A stretch of 45,566 nucleotides of DNA. Source: an uncultured Lachnospiraceae bacterium. Lineage in GTDB: Bacteria > Bacillota > Clostridia > Lachnospirales > Lachnospiraceae. The stretch's first letter is position 1; each line of letters opens with the position of its first letter. Under the pieces are notes generated by a model, which was not told where the DNA came from, did no database searches, and saw only the letters and a program-made list of their open reading frames with translations. Positions 44,050-45,566 of the stretch are shown one piece after another. The position numbers and the translations under genes were made by a program. The stretch covers positions 1 through 45,566 of the forward strand of contig CAMWJV010000009.1 of NCBI GenBank assembly GCA_947174665.1, read 5' to 3'.

Positions 44050-45566
44050 ATGAACAGGTATGATTCCGGAAAGAGTGAGTCGGTTGGGGTGCCTCTGTTT
44101 AAGTTTGCAGAAGATACGAGTGTTCAGAAGCTTCAGGACGAGTTAGTAGAGGGAAAGTCTGGATCTTTTGTGAAATTGAATATGGAAGGGGAACTGAACA
44201 GGGAGCGGACTGCGGCAAATGCCGAGAATAATATGATCAGCTACAACGCTCTGATTTTGAACACTTTTCCACCCCTCAGTGAGAGGGTGATTGTCAGAGG
44301 CAATTTTCAAGTTACAAAGCTGGCGAGCGAGGTGAAAGATTTCGATGCACCCGTCTACAGCAGCCCCAACCTGAGCTATAAGCAGCGGAGAGCTGAATAC
44401 AAAAGGTGGGAAAAACGCAAAAAAGAGCATGAAATACGACGAGAAGTGCTCGTATCGCAATCCGGAGAAGACTTCCAATCAAAACCCAAAGAGGAAGAAA
44501 AGAAAAGGGCAGGAGCAAACTACGAAAAGCTGGGTTTCCGGGAGGTGCGGAAGGGTAACAAGGTGGTGAAGGAACAGAGGCTGGTGGATTACAAGGATGT
44601 GAAGAAACAGAGGCTGTTCAAGAGCAAAGAATGGCGAGAGGAATGGGCCGACACCAAGATGGGAAATTCCAGTCTGACCAGGCGCGAGATAATACAACAG
44701 GTGGGCAATGGAGATTATTCCAATTTTGAGAACCTGGATGATACCATGCGCAACATGTTTGCCAAAGAGGCTTTGGATCGGATGGTAGAGGGGTATAAAC
44801 CCAAAGATAAATCGGTTTTCGAATGTGAACCGGAAGCAATCTGTAAGGCAATCCTGGAAAAAGGCGGTGTCAGGGCGCTGTTAGATGCGCCTCTGCGGCT
44901 GGGACTTTCTCTGGGCCAGAATGAGAATAAATATTACACGGAAGATCGTCAGAAGAACTGGTTCCGAAGGCTGGACGAGCAAATGTCTGCCGCCGTCATG
45001 CTGGAAACGCTGAAACAGAAAGAAGATGATAAACTGAAGGTCCAGATAGCCGAGGAACTTGTGAAGAAAAGGGGAATGAAAAAACAAGATGCTATCAAGT
45101 CCGCACAGGGCATGGTTGAGGCGGACAAAGCTCAGAAGATACAGGTTGCCAAACGCCTGATGCTGATGCATATGGGCCAGTTCACCCAGGTCAATAATGA
45201 AAAAGGAGACCAAAGTCTCTGGGACAAGCCCGTAGCGGTGGCGCTGAGCCACTGTTCCCGGGTGACTCTGACCATGCCCAAGTGTGGCGATACGAAGGAG
45301 GCTAAGAAGAACTACAAGGAGATGTGGAACAGTATTTTTTACCAGCAGGGCGAAAAGGGCAAGTTCGATTCCAATCTCGCGCAGGATAAAAGACGGGCGG
45401 CCTCCACCCACAACATCAAGGTCCGAAGGAACTCAACCAAGGAAAAAAAGGTATTGTTCAACCTCGCAGGACAGCGAGGGATGAATGTGGCAATCGGCGG
45501 TCTGGGCAATGCCGGGGTTAGTGGGAAGATGCTCTTAAACGATGGCTCCTGCGGCCACTTCTATTC
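44050..45566 (+). CDS. Large unrecognised protein, candidate cargo (3' end outside the window)
   Basis: An open frame of 505 codons that continues past the window edge. AAAGGAGG at 44033-44040 and a nine-base spacing give a strong start at ATG 44050. The first ~330 residues are highly charged, rich in K, E and R, with helical stretches. No signal peptide or TM segment appears. The last visible part (AGQRGMNVAIGGLGNAGVSG, then LLNDGSCGHFY) changes to a Gly-rich, globular character and may start a separate domain. Its position after an AAA+/GNAT pair parallels that of Q-rich protein 1, so cargo is a reasonable guess. No family or enzymatic motif is recognised. Confidence 0.65.
   Translation, partial: MNRYDSGKSESVGVPLFKFAEDTSVQKLQDELVEGKSGSFVKLNMEGELNRERTAANAENNMISYNALILNTFPPLSERVIVRGNFQVTKLASEVKDFDAPVYSSPNLSYKQRRAEYKRWEKRKKEHEIRREVLVSQSGEDFQSKPKEEEKKRAGANYEKLGFREVRKGNKVVKEQRLVDYKDVKKQRLFKSKEWREEWADTKMGNSSLTRREIIQQVGNGDYSNFENLDDTMRNMFAKEALDRMVEGYKPKDKSVFECEPEAICKAILEKGGVRALLDAPLRLGLSLGQNENKYYTEDRQKNWFRRLDEQMSAAVMLETLKQKEDDKLKVQIAEELVKKRGMKKQDAIKSAQGMVEADKAQKIQVAKRLMLMHMGQFTQVNNEKGDQSLWDKPVAVALSHCSRVTLTMPKCGDTKEAKKNYKEMWNSIFYQQGEKGKFDSNLAQDKRRAASTHNIKVRRNSTKEKKVLFNLAGQRGMNVAIGGLGNAGVSGKMLLNDGSCGHFY

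Overview
The window is a single large gene cluster for a phage-tail-like contractile injection system (CIS, the Afp/PVC/eCIS superfamily). The likely host is a Firmicute of the Clostridia, probably a gut Lachnospiraceae-type organism. I infer this from moderate G+C, strong AGGAGG-type ribosome binding sites, STAS, SH3b and copper-amine-oxidase-like stalk domains, and signal peptides without an obvious outer-membrane partner. No marker gene fixes the species. There is no capsid, terminase, integrase, holin or lysin gene, so this is not a prophage. No TssJ/L/M or ClpV-like type VI components are present either.

Layout. (1) 27-127: tRNA-Cys and its terminator. (2) 128-472: a 345-bp regulatory region with direct repeats, an inverted repeat and a candidate promoter. 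(3) 473-11551: six co-directional accessory genes. They encode a CIS-associated 602-aa protein, a single-TM protein with a possible kinase-like fold, a multi-TM degenerate class III cyclase homologue with a TPR-like tail, a TM-anchored MORN-repeat protein, a secreted TolC-like helical protein and a secreted coiled-coil protein ending in a copper-amine-oxidase-like domain. (4) 11554-29936: the particle itself. In order: Afp16-like cap, unknown beta-rich protein, PAAR-like tip, sheath, tube, tail-assembly-like protein, DUF6760-like protein, second tube protein, long coiled-coil protein (possible tape measure), two Afp7-like proteins, gpD-like hub, gpV-like spike, gp25-like protein, two baseplate J-like proteins and a gpI-like tail protein. 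(5) 29961-32327: a STAS protein and an FtsE-like ABC ATPase in tandem, facing a minus-strand pair encoding an SH3b protein and a histidine-kinase-like ATPase that lacks a visible phosphoacceptor. (6) 32414-45566: a cargo and assembly region, ordered small protein, AAA+ ATPase, GNAT, Q-rich protein 1, Q-rich protein 2, AAA+ ATPase, GNAT, and a large protein that runs off the window.

How it may work (inference). Region 4 builds a complete short contractile tail with a single sheath gene. No Afp13-like receptor-binding fibre is visible. The upstream module is rich in membrane and secreted proteins, which suggests the particle is attached to, or fired across, the producer's own envelope. The AAA+ ATPases (Afp15-like) probably handle assembly or cargo loading. 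The Q-rich proteins and the last protein are the best cargo candidates. The two Q-rich genes share a 573-bp block that is identical by eye although their ends have diverged, which points to recent gene conversion in a diversifying payload locus. The two AAA+/GNAT pairs look like duplicated payload-handling cassettes.
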